From NCBI GenBank assembly GCA_030704615.1, contig CM060734.1:26970001-27034000 (forward strand): a stretch of 64,000 nt of DNA, given 5' to 3'. Under the pieces are notes generated by a model. It was not told where the DNA came from and did no database searches. It was given only the letters and a program-made list of their open reading frames with translations. Source of the stretch: Takakia lepidozioides. Taxonomy: Eukaryota; Streptophyta; Takakiopsida; Takakiales; Takakiaceae. Both the position numbers and the translations under genes were made by a program. Below, piece by piece: positions 8,640 to 18,526 of the stretch (within the stretch, counting starts at the first letter, position 1; the number at the start of each line of letters is the position of its first letter).

Positions 8640-8853
8640 TATGTGAATCTGGTAGTAAATTTCCAAACAAGCATAAAGATAAGATAAAGTTACTTCAACG
8701 TCCAGTGAATTTACAGAGCCTACTGCTCAACACACAGGCCATTGAGGGCCCAATGGACGGTCTGAAGGCACATGTTGAAGGATTGAACCCAGGATCACCT
8801 AGGTTATGCACAGGCAAGGCACAAACACCCAACCACTGGGCTACCTGCTCAAG
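8640..8853 (-). mobile_element. Candidate tRNA-derived SINE (head visible, 3' end uncertain)
   Basis: On the minus strand, TAGCCCAGTGG at 8833-8843 fits the pol III A box (TRGYNNAGTGG type), and GGTTCAATCC at 8780-8789 fits the B box, 54 bases apart start to start. This promoter pair heads tRNA-derived SINEs. The head starts near 8853. The body should extend toward lower coordinates, but I cannot see a clear tail or target-site duplication, so the 8640 limit is a guess. A decayed plain tRNA pseudogene is possible, but the acceptor stem does not close. Confidence 0.5.
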
Positions 8854-8859
8854 TGCATG

Positions 8860-11640
8860 AGAGCTCTCTGTGATTTAGTTGAGGCAATGCAATCTCTTGG
8901 CAATACCACAATTCCTTGCAAATCCTGACAACATCCGTACTATCGTTGTAGCTGCTGTTGCAGACCGAAGGATAGCTGTTACTGAAGATACTGCAGATTT
9001 TGGCAGATGTCCATTTAAGCCTTTCTGCCGACCAAGTTCTTACTGAGATTTTCTGCATGGTGAAACCCTCTGTTGCCAATGATGGAGAAGGTTGGTCTCT
9101 AGTGCACCAGTCTGGCACCATCCAGCCAGTCAAAGTACAGATAAGAGAGAGAGAGAGAGAGAGATACCCCATAAGACATGCCACTGCCAGAACCCCCTTG
9201 GTTACACATTCAGATTAGGATGACCAAAATTATTTATCACACTGAGTGCATGATGATCATAGCTGTGAAGCACATTAGGAGTTAAATGAGACTGATAGCA
9301 CTCTAGCAGTAACTAGGATACTTATTACCAACTGAATTGTAACCCACACCCAGACTCTTCTACAACCCTAAACTGGTTTGATGACAGTTTCAGCTTATTA
9401 ACCACTTTCTAAATGAGCAGAAAACTCTCTAATGTTAAGCAAATGTGGAGGGCAGCTTTGCAACCATAACTTGTTTCGTGGCTTTGCTGAGAGGTGTCTT
9501 CCCAGACAACTTCACACATAGGTCTTACTATCAAGCCACATATGTGGCTAGCCCAAATGGAAGAACAATCCAATTGTGTTGGCATAATGTTAACACAACC
9601 TCCAAACGCATCACAAAAATGACACAGTGACTAAAGATGGTACCTGACATTCCACCTTTCAAAGAAGTGCTTTGATAGGATACAGAGCTGAAATAAACCA
9701 ACATATCACATATGCCATATTGTAGAGAAGTATGTGGAATAAAATGGTAAAAAGTCTTAAAATGTGAGCACATTCCATTGCAAAATGCAATTCATGTATT
9801 AAGTAACAAATGTGAGATCTGAACCCTCCTGTTGTCAGTTCTGTCCATCACACTCTCAACATTTTGATGGGCAGCATACCTCAGACACAAACCCCTGGAT
9901 ACACATCTCATGAAGCTTGCAGGAACAACCAGGGCAGTTTCTGTGCTTAGTGCAAAGCTCCTGTGGCAGAAGACATGAAGATCAGAGTTAAACATGATGA
10001 AGCGAACTTAAGACTGTGCACGGCAGTTGTGTATTTCTTTCCTGTTGAATGACTGGAATGACTTGAACATCAAAAAGCATTCCTTCAGCCAAATATGATT
10101 TGACAAGGCTCAAGCAGCTTTCAACAAGACAACCCTGAGGGAATCTGAACTAATCACAGCACCAACATAGAAGAAGAGGATATACAATGGAAGCCACCAT
10201 CTTTCTGTCTAGGAACATTCTATGAGACACTCAAGCAATTTATATCGAAACTTCGGGCAGGTCTAAACCTACCACGTCAGTCTCGATGATTGCATAGTTC
10301 AACCAGGAATATCCATCCACGGACAATCAAGTTAAAGATTAGGTCAGTCTAAACTGCAACAGAGCCTTTACAACTCTGCAGATCACACGTGGAAGAATAG
10401 TCGCCGGCAACTTAACTCATACACGAACTCAAGAAGGCAGAGGCACTATCGCCTGTTAGAGCATCAACCCGAAAATGCATGAATTAGGCGCGCACTTGTA
10501 CATTCAGAAATGGTAACAGACGTTGCGGTTCTTCTAAGAAGAATGTCCATGCAGCTCCGAATGGACTCATTCACCAGCGAACCAAGTGCAAAACTATTGC
10601 TTATGCACTCTGATTGCGAGCATCTATCCTTCAGCAGTAGATCGTGACTTGCCTCCAAGCCTCAAGCAGCACAAACGATATATATTCGACATTTGAAGGC
10701 AGAACATACAGTCTATGGAGGAGACTAACCTCATCTCTGGATCAAGAAGAACTTATGACCCTGCCACCCTAGGAGCTGCGACCACAATTCCAAAGATCAC
10801 AGCCTGTAAGCATGAAGCATCCTCTTAAGCATGCCTTATCTCTCAAACAGGATCTCTTCATCTTTTGCTGACGCCGTCCGCCATTGTTAGCCTCTGCCTC
10901 ACACGGACACCTCTCTCCTCTGAGTAATGAAAAGCAGCTTCTTTTGCGATGGTGGTGGCACAAGTACCGAAAGACTGCGATGCTAAGACGAAAGTGGTAA
11001 TGTAATGAAGCAGAGGGAGGGTATGTTCCTGGTCAGTGCCGATCGTTCAATCTGGGCAGTGAGCAGGAACATAAACCTCCATCTGCCCCTTCACGCTCCG
11101 TCTTCCTACGATCCGCTCGAGTTTCTTCCCCCGTCCTCCTCTTCAACCTGAACACTAGCCAACAGCTTACGATCCGTCCTCTCCATCGCCTGCAAGCTTC
11201 AAATTCGCGAACATGCCCACGCCCCCAATCGCGGCTCCTTATAATAGCAGGATCTGCACGAAGTCGACCGTCCTGCTGCCATCTCCCCCGTGTGCCACAA
11301 GAGCCGCACCGGCACGCCGACCTACCTACCTTCCTACCTACCCGCCAACCGTGCTACCCTGCGGTTCTGCTACTGCCGCGTGGCGACGTACTATGTTATT
11401 AGTCTCCGTCATGTTAGTCTCGCTCTCCGTGTCGATGAACAGAACGACGTCAAACGCATGAGAAGAACCCAACTGGACGAATGAAAATCTGTATTAGATG
11501 AGCAGAACCGTGTAACCCAGGATGAAGATTGTGAATCCAATATGATGAATATTGTTTCTTGACACCATTCAGTAAATGAACGATATAATCTTCCTTCGAT
11601 GTAGTGACCCCAAGCAGAACATTCTGTTGCGAGATTATGT
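8860..11640. other. Long non-coding stretch, nothing firmly recognised
   Basis: No convincing gene in 2.8 kb; the longest frames are about 110 codons with no family sense. It contains a (GA)10 microsatellite at 9145-9164 and a CCTA-rich low-complexity patch at about 11317-11345. Around 11050-11350 the sequence becomes GC- and CpG-richer. The minus strand there has a TATTATAAGG element near 11236-11245 followed by short ATG frames, so a weak minus-strand promoter is possible. No downstream exon could be assigned to it. Confidence 0.35.
9145..9164. repeat. (GA)10 microsatellite
   Basis: Ten uninterrupted GA dinucleotides flanked by unique sequence. Confidence 0.95.
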
Positions 11641-11973
11641 CACTCTCAGGCAGGTAGGGGCATTTTTGTAATCCGGGTAGGGGCAGGGGAAATTTTCGAG
11701 CAGTGCCTTACAGCATGTAAAGTACCCGTACTATGGAAGGGGCCGGCAGCGACATTCTGCCCAGTTAAGAGCGCTTCCCCATTAGCCGGGAACCCAACCA
11801 GTCCAGTTCCCGGCCCGTACGAAGGGCCCAGGGGTGGGTCTGTAGAAATTATGTTCCCATTGACCCGCGCCAGTTGCGGGCCCGCTAGCATGTGCGAGAC
11901 AGGGTAACGGGATGAGGTACGGGCGGCGCCCTCTTCGCCCCAACGACACCCTGACCCACCTCAGAGGGAAAGG
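11641..11973. other. GC-rich stretch, no gene recognised
   Basis: Rich in GGGCCC, CCCGG and GGGTAGGGGC motifs. An 81-codon minus-strand frame (11646-11891) shows no family resemblance. It directly precedes the inverted-repeat segment and may share its mobile origin, but no ends were found. Confidence 0.3.
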
Positions 11974-12614
11974 TCCAGTGTTGTACTGGTATTGAATGTT
12001 TAATATACCAGTCGGGTCTGGGTCTTGCCTTGTTATGAAATTAGAACCAGGTTATCAACCTAAATATCGTAGGGTCTGGTTTTTCAAATATAATATTGGT
12101 ATAAGTATTTGCTTTGGCAGTGGTGGGTACGTGGTATCCATAATTGGGGGTAATTTTTTGCAGTACCACGGGTATATCAACCCGGGTATCAATAGTTTTT
12201 GCACCCATCATACACAACCTGAAAGCCAAGCCACAACATGCATCGCACAATTGACTAGCCAAATCACAAACATACAAAGCTTGAATGCAAGAAAATGCAG
12301 GAAAATTGTCCCAAAAGAGACAATTTGAATTCATAGAAATATGCCAATACATTGTTGTAGTTGCAGAAAGTTAGAGTATGATTAGTAGAGATGCCTAAAT
12401 CTGATCTTCTACGGAGCCACCACCATCCCTCATAATGTGAAAAACCCTACCCAGGATTCACCAGTTTCTTTGGGCCAATCTGTGTCTCAATCCTGGTATC
12501 GCAGGAAGAATGCAAGCCGGTTCTTATTAGTATCAACATGGTAGAGCCTGGAGTGATATTAGGGTACCCATTATTGAGACCTGGGTTGAACACCAATACC
12601 AGTACAACACTGGA
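11974..12614. mobile_element. 641-bp segment bounded by perfect 21-bp inverted repeats
   Basis: Bases 11974-11994 (TCCAGTGTTGTACTGGTATT plus G) are exactly the reverse complement of 12594-12614. Similarity continues imperfectly outward (GGAAAGG on both outer sides). The interior is AT-rich with recurring GGGTCTGG and GGTA motifs and no coding frame above about 110 codons. This is the form of a MITE or foldback element. No target-site duplication was recognised, and the ends do not match CACTA, Tc1 or hAT signatures that I know. Confidence 0.5.
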
Positions 12615-12846
12615 TGGGTCCTTTCCAAGTGAATGGACCCTGCCCAAGCAGTTGTGGGTAGTGGGACACAATTCCGGATTCTGACCTGCAAGTAAATGGG
12701 GCCAGGTCCACTTGTGGGCTAATGGCTGAGCTGCCTGTCCCCAAAAGTGGTGACCCCCTTAACCCCTAAAGGACGAGAGGTGTTTTTGGGTTTTTGGACA
12801 ATTCCGGGACCCACCCTCACACGTCAGCGGCTACCTGCCCATCAAC

Positions 12847-12866
12847 GTTCATCCACGTGGATGAAC
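12847..12866. promoter_or_regulatory. Perfect 20-bp palindrome centred on a G-box
   Basis: The sequence GTTCATCCACGTGGATGAAC is its own reverse complement. Its centre CCACGTGG is the classic plant G-box bound by bZIP and bHLH factors as dimers. No gene start is recognised nearby, so regulatory use is only possible, not shown. Confidence 0.35.
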
Positions 12867-13383
12867 CGTACAAACTGCTTTCTACCTACAAGATGCACAA
12901 GCCCCCCAAATTTAGGGAGATTCCACCGTGTAGTTTGGGAGATTATAACATTTGAAGACGGTGCATTTTTTTGAAAATGGAAAAAACAAAGCAAAAGTTC
13001 ATGTTTGACCAAGCAAATTATCCATGATCCCAAATTTTCCTGGGAGAAAAAGTGATATATTCCTGTGAAGTGCACAATCCCAAACCCTCACACCAAATTT
13101 CATCCCAATCTGCCAAAATGGAAGGGGGGGTGCTTTGTATGTGATTGGAATGGGGGTCCAAAAAGAAAATTTGCAAAAGAAATGGTATAGGCCCTGTTGA
13201 GCGGTTTTTACTCACCCATCTCTTCGCTATCCGAGGTGGAAACTCCAAGATAGAAGAGTTGGATATCTCTAAGCACCCAGCCCGCTCAGAACAATCAGTC
13301 ATGAGCTGCAGCTAGTGAATCATGGTTGTGCTTCCTATTTGTATTCCTTCTTGCCTTCATGTTATCAATTTACCTTACCGTGT

Positions 13384-13411
13384 ATACTGAAGCATCAGAT
13401 TGCTTCAGTAT
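13384..13411. other. Hairpin with 11-bp perfect stem
   Basis: ATACTGAAGCA (13384-13394) pairs perfectly with TGCTTCAGTAT (13401-13411) around a 6-base loop. It is not linked to any recognised transcript. Confidence 0.5.
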
Positions 13412-13808
13412 CTACTAAGTTCCAGTTAATCATGCATTCATTCCACAGCTTCACTCATGTCTCTCTACACAGTGTGATTGTATCGAATAAGTATCAGATT
13501 ATGATTTATCAGGTATCAGGCCAATGTCATGGTGACTCTAATCTGCCCTACAGTATCACTACAACTTTGTATGTAACAAGCATCTATTGTTCATCTTTCC
13601 TCCTTCTTCGTGCTCTCATTCTTGCTCTCCGCCTGATCTCCTCTCATGCATGACCAAGAAGCGCTCCCCGTGAAGTGATCCCCTTCCCGTTGCCACTCTC
13701 CTAATCTACTCGCAAGTTGTTCTAACCACCTAACTAACTAATTGTCACCCCTGAAGTAACACGTTCCCTCTGCAGATGTCGTTCCCTGTCAATAATAACT
13801 GTTCCTCA

Positions 13809-14056
13809 TGTACTGTGACAGGCTATGTCAAGCTGTGCCGAGCTGTGACTGGCTGTGCGAAGCTGTGGCAGGCTGTGTCGAGCTGTGCGAAGCTGTGACT
13901 GGCTGTATAAAACTGTGCGAAGCTGTGTCCGGCTGTGTGAAGCTGTGGCGGGCTGTGTCGAGCTTTGTCGGGCTGTGCGAAGTTGTGGCGGACTGTGTGA
14001 AGCTGTGCGAAACTGTGGCGGGCTGTGACTGGCTGTGTGGAGCTGTGTCGGGCTAT
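13809..14056. repeat. Minisatellite of a 10-bp GCTGTG unit, inside the putative LTR
   Basis: About 24 near-tandem 10-bp units of the form GGCTGTGNNN or AGCTGTGNNN. They create a Cys/Val/Leu-rich open frame on the plus strand that is an artefact of the repeat. The same 10-bp core recurs at 18549-18690 in the same retroelement. Confidence 0.85.
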
Positions 14057-14178
14057 GTAACCCCCCTAAAGCCTGCTGCTGCCACCCCTAAGGCTCCTGT
14101 TGGTCTCAGTCTGCGCAAAAATTAAGGGTACCCCACAGAACCTGTAAAAGCGTCTAAGTCCCAAACAGCCCTCTAACA
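13809..14178 (-). mobile_element. Putative 3' LTR (inner part) of the Ty3/gypsy element
   Basis: On the minus strand the sequence directly after a polypurine tract starts TGTTAGAGGG at 14178. This is the expected TG start of an LTR and the expected position relative to the tract. The outer end (CA plus target duplication) is not identified, so 13809 is only the limit of the repeat-rich part. No matching 5' LTR is in the window. Confidence 0.4.
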
Positions 14179-14180
14179 TT

Positions 14181-14195
14181 ACCTCTCCCCCTCTC
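14181..14195 (-). other. Polypurine tract of the minus-strand retroelement
   Basis: Minus strand GAGAGGGGGAGAGGT, preceded by TTTTT and GACACGAC, sits three bases before the putative LTR start. Such a purine tract primes plus-strand DNA synthesis in LTR retroelements. Confidence 0.5.
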
Positions 14196-14402
14196 AAAAA
14201 GTCGTGTCCTCACGGTTTACTATTTGGGATCAGCAAACCTTTGTGAGCGAGCACCCTTCTGTCGGTGAGAGTCGCGTAAAGGACTCCGTATGCGAGCCCG
14301 AGTCCTGTCACTGGCGGATGGAGATGATTGAGCACTACTTGGAAATATCTGACCCTCATTTGGCTGATAACGAGGTAATCTCTCAGGCATAGGAGATCCC
14401 CG

Positions 14403-16205
14403 TCATTTCTTCTCCGCCATCTGAAGTGCATAGTCATCTGCCATGTCAAAAGAGTCCTCTGAAGAAACAGTAGTATCAGAATCATTGTCTCCCCTTAGGT
14501 GTTTTAACGGCCGAACTTTAAGTGGAATCCTGTGTGGCATACAATGTGGTCCCACCATGTCTGGAAGTTTAAACTGTACAACTTGTTGTAAGCACTTGCA
14601 AGCAAAATTAGTGAACGTCTTGAACTCCTTATCCGTATAGGTAAGAAGTGTGTCAATGACTTTGGAACAGTGTAAGTATTTCCAGGCTTCATGTCCCTTA
14701 AAGAAAATATCCTCAGGGCCGAATTTCTGTGTTGTCAAATTGTTCCAAACCGAATGAAACCATGAATGAAGTTGGGAATCCTTCTGCATCATAACTTTTG
14801 CATCATATAGGTACATATGAGGTGGCACTGAAGGTAAGACCCAATGATCCCCACTGGAATAACTCAGAAATCGTGATTGCATCCTCTGCTGCTCAATGTG
14901 ATAACGTGCCAGAAAACAAGCAGCATAGTATAATCCACAGCCCATGACAATACTAGATACCTCCTTGGTTTTGGTATAAATGTACCCATGTACAACATGG
15001 AAGGCAATTAATTCCTTCAGCATGGTACCTGCCTCATACCGGTACCTCGCAAAGTGATGATCCTCAATGGGTCGATTGTTCGGAAGAACCTTAGTCCGAG
15101 TTGCCACTGGCAACCAAATGCGCATGATCTGGTAGTAATGTGCCAACGACTGCGGAGGACTAAATTCCTTCCAAGCCAAATCCAGCACAATGGGAATTTG
15201 GTTGAAGGGCATAATCATAGCCCGACTATACTCCTGTGCAGCAGGAGTCCTAGGTGGGTTAAAAGCAGCATCCCCAAATACCTCAGGCTGTGGTGTGGTT
15301 GTAGCAACAACAGGGTCAGCTACCTGCACAGCCACCTGCTGTGGTATTGGTACCACTGGCTCTTCTACCACTGGCATCTCCTGCACCCCCTGCGAAGAAG
15401 ACTGGAAAATTAGAGTCCTGGCATGTAAATAAGTAGCCATCAGCTGCTCCTCAGGAACAAAGATTCTCTTGTCAATATTTGAACTCAGGTCATCTACTTG
15501 AGTCTGCAGGCCTTCCACGTCCTCCTGTAGCTCCGCTATACTACTATAGACATTGTCTATAGTAGTTGTGGCAATGTTCTGCACCTGCAATTTGAGCTCA
15601 TTCATCTCGCCCTGGGTGAGCTTCCGTGGTGCTTTGCCTTCTACCGGCCCTTGTACTAACCAGACTCGCATAAGGTGGTTATCCACCAAGTTCTGTGTGG
15701 CACACCTGAGAGCCCGCTCCTCCGTGAGTCTGTACACATCTAACTGCTGCTGTAAAGCCTCCATGCGCTTTGCATGAGGTTCAACCAGACCCGCATAGGC
15801 AGCAGCCAGATTATTGGCTTCTTTCCGAGCCTTGTTAACCACAGAGAGTTCATTTCCATTGACCATGACTGTTTGTTGCAACTCCAGGATGTACCTCTCC
15901 TGGTTAGCCTCAACCTGTCTGTATTGTTTGAAAGTATTCTCATTGCGGCAGATTGTATTCTTCATATCAACAATGAGTTTCGCTTGCTCTATTATCTTAT
16001 CTTCTGCCCTCATACATCTCTCCCCTTGTCTGTTAACTTCTAATGCAGTTTGCTCAAGAGTAGTTGTGAGTGTAGCACATTGTATGGTCATCTTCTCATA
16101 TACTTCCTCCAACTCTGTATGTAGTACGTTCACTTCTTGCAACTTGCCCTCATGCTTCACCTGCAATTGGTATAACTGTTGCTTATGTGCTTCATGCAAC
16201 TGGTC
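14403..16205 (-). pseudogene. Coiled-coil retroelement ORF downstream of integrase, C-terminal ~600 codons
   Basis: The longest open frame of the window, about 600 codons on the minus strand, opening after a TAG at 16206-16208 with coiled-coil coding on both sides of that stop. Residues ~1-290 are heptad-rich (LQEVNVLHTELEEVYEKM, LQTQVDDLSSNIDKRIF). Next comes a Pro/Val/Gln linker (VPIPQQVAVQVADPVV). A globular C-terminal part rich in Tyr, Trp and His follows, with FARYRYEAGTMLKELIAFH and HSWFHSVWNNL, and an acidic Ser tail (DNDSDTTVSSEDSFD). The family is not recognised; a structural or gag-like role is inference from position. It ends about 210 bp before the polypurine tract. Confidence 0.5.
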
Positions 16206-16600
16206 CTACTCGAGGCCTGCTTCAATCAAATGTCCATTGGCCAACTGCAAGGCAGCCTTTGTGTCCTCCAACTCTTGCTGTAACTTGAGATTGACCTCCT
16301 CATCTACCTTGTTAGCACACTCAGTGGAAATTTGAGCCTCAAACTCCTTCCTGAGTTCCTCCCTCAAAGCTGCCAATTGGGTAGATGGAACATGGGATTT
16401 CACATAAGTGCCCAACAAATTAAGTGTCATGCTTATGGAACTCATAAGCATGGCCTGCTAGGGGTCATCATGGTGAACTTGCTATTGTTCTCCCTGATCC
16501 TCTACAGTGTGATGCCTTACCAACCATTCAAGCCATTGCCCCACCAGATCCTCTTCCTAAGCCACCTCATCCTCCACGGGTGTTGCAATGTCCTTATATT
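16206..16600 (-). pseudogene. Coiled-coil ORF continuation with several TAG stops
   Basis: The frame feeding into the 600-codon region is interrupted by TAG at 16206-16208, 16458-16460, 16482-16484 and 16557-16559, yet the translation between them keeps a consistent acidic/helical character. About 16600 marks a frameshift relative to the next upstream piece. It encodes the start of the coiled coil (LAALREELRKEFEAQI). Confidence 0.5.
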
Positions 16601-17335
16601 CTACCCTGGTATCTCCGTCACAGGTGTGGGTATTACATGCACAGCAGGGTTTTCCCTGGACAAGCGCTGCACCTCTGGAACCACAGATTTCCTTACCAAG
16701 CCAGAGTTTTCATAGAGAAGGTCACCCTTCTCAATTTCGGCCACGACCTGCTCTGTAGTGGGAATGTCCAACCTTTCTCCGTCCAGAGCAATTGGGGGTT
16801 GTGTCACAACATGTTCTAACTGTGGAACCTCTAAGACAACTGAGTCAACTGGCTGTGGTGGCTGTGGTACCGAATTGACTTCCTCTTCCCTCTCCGAAGG
16901 CCGTGCTTCCAATAATAACAGCCTTATGTGCTGTTGTGCCCCATCCTGCACAAGAGCTTGGGAAACATCATCGTGCGGTTTCCGTGAAGCCAGTGGATCC
17001 GCCACTACAGTCATACCCCGCTTTTGTCTTTTAGACTGGTGTTGCCCTGCCAGTCCACCCTCACTATGTGAAGAGCCCTGCTCTTCAATTGCAGTGGTTA
17101 CTGCCTCAAACACTCTCATCTCCTTACGTTCCCAAGTATCAAGTATGCAAGAGTCAAGAATGATTTGGGCAATGACTGGACCAGACACAATGATCGGAGA
17201 CTTAGCAGCAGTGCCCTGTAACCTCTTCATCTCGTCCACCAGACCATTGTACATTAACTCCGCCCAAGCTACATCCTCTCCCCTCAAAGCTTTCAGGATC
17301 TCCTCTGTGAATGACCTGCTCAAATATTGTTGGTT
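16601..17335 (-). pseudogene. Retroelement ORF piece between TAA and frameshift
   Basis: Open minus-strand frame of about 240 codons. It starts with a helical region (SFTEEILKALRGEDVAWAEL, SPIIVSGPVIAQIILDS) and passes into a charged, Gln/Pro/Val-rich linker with a basic patch (KRQKRG). It follows a TAA at 17336-17338. The first part, with the piece upstream, faintly resembles the putative plant transposon domain found in some gypsy-associated ORFs; this is a weak impression. Confidence 0.4.
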
Positions 17336-17338
17336 TTA

Positions 17339-18056
17339 TTTCATGGCAAACATAACGTTCAATATTTGGCCAACTTCTCTGAGCCCTGGGTACTCGGCTT
17401 TGGTACAAGCGTAACCTTGAGTCTTAAAGAAACTCCCTTCTTGGAACAAATTCCCTATCTGCAATCTTGCCCTGTGCTCATCCACATCCACATGACCTGA
17501 TGGCAAATCAAACAATTGTTGCAGGTACTGAGGAGTAATTTCTATATCTACTCCCCTCACCTGGGTAACTCCCGTCCGAGGCTCAAAGTTCTGAAGAAAT
17601 TGAATCATATACTGCCTATGATGCAAGGACCAGCCCTTGCGTAGCAGCCCCTCCAATCGCAACTCCCTCAACAGCTGCACTGCCTGCGGTATAGCAATTG
17701 TTTGCTTCTGCAGAATCGTGGTGCTCTTCACCCTGATATCCTCCATTCCCCTCACTCTCTATTCTAGACAAACAAAAAAGCTTTGTTTGAAACAGCTGAA
17801 GGAAAGCTTGCAGGGCACAGAGCATGAAGGTATGGTTGGCACAGAATGGAACAGGTAAGTGCGTGTAAGCCTGTGGGGCTTGCAAGTATCGAGTGAGAGA
17901 GAATGTACTCTCAATTCGTCCGTCCTTGCGCCACTGCATGAGAAGTAAAGCGAGTGTGTGATCCGTTACATCTGCCATAGCTACAAAGCCAGTGCTTTGA
18001 TTGCCCCTTCCGTCGAGACACTGGCTATTCGAAGCCACCCCGACTCTTCCGCTCAT
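17339..18056 (-). pseudogene. Retroelement ORF N-terminal pieces, frameshifted
   Basis: Two overlapping minus-strand frames (17616-18056 and 17336-17755) each carry sensible protein. The first has MADVTDHTLALLLMQWRKDG; the second has GVDIEITPQYLQQLFDLPSG followed by a helical segment. A frameshift in their overlap near 17750 would link them. Function is unrecognised. They continue into 16601-17335 through a TAA stop. Confidence 0.4.
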
Positions 18057-18062
18057 AACACT

Positions 18063-18521
18063 TCATATTTCTTGTTCTTGTTTCTTGGAGGGAACCACCT
18101 GCATGTAATTCGCACTCATGATTGGTTGTTGCCTGCTTAGGTAACTTCTTAATTCCACCCCCCTCCGTGGACATTCCCACCTAGAATGTCCAGTAGGACA
18201 GCACATGTGGCATAGGTCCCTTTTTTCTGTACTCGGAAAGGGTTCCGTTACCCTTACTCTGAATGCATTAATGGGCCCACAAATAGTCTTAGCTGCTGTA
18301 CCGGATAGGTACTTTGACGGCCCGATTTGTCCTCTTGCATGATGAGACCCACTCTTGCAATCGATGCAGTGTGGTGTGCTTTGCCTTAGTGGCCACGTGT
18401 CCGTTTCTAGACATGCCCCCGACTTCCCCTGTCCGCGTGGCATATTCTCCAAGTTTGACTTCCAAACTTCTTCTTCACTTGATGGCCACTTTTCTGACGT
18501 TAATTCGCGTCCATCTGTCAC
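18063..18521 (-). pseudogene. Zinc-knuckle (CCHC) fragment of the retroelement
   Basis: A minus-strand frame of 152 codons contains CHMCCPTGHSRWEC, an exact C-x2-C-x4-H-x4-C zinc knuckle as found in gag nucleocapsid domains that bind RNA. A second partial knuckle, CIDCKSGSH, lies about 50 residues earlier but lacks the last Cys. In canonical Ty3/gypsy order the knuckle precedes protease and integrase; here it lies 3' of integrase on the coding strand. It could be part of an extra 3' ORF, or the gag of a second rearranged element. Confidence 0.6.
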
Positions 18522-18526
18522 TGACC

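Larger units (their letters stand above)
12615..13808. other. Non-coding stretch with two strong short palindromes
   Basis: No gene recognised. It holds a perfect 20-bp palindrome at 12847-12866 and an 11-bp-stem hairpin at 13384-13411, described separately. The end nearest 13808 may belong to the LTR of the minus-strand retroelement, whose outer end I could not locate. Confidence 0.35.

Noticed and set aside
11317-11345. Telomere-like repeat
   Set aside because: The sequence is a short degenerate CCTA/CCTT run, not CCCTAAA.
13808-14125. Cys-rich 105-codon protein
   Set aside because: It is an open frame created by the 10-bp GCTGTG minisatellite, with no start context or homologue.
3850-17340. 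Reassigned TAG codon
   Set aside because: The same regions also have frameshifts and a TAA, and the PHT1 and integrase frames show no TAG readthrough. Decay explains it more simply.
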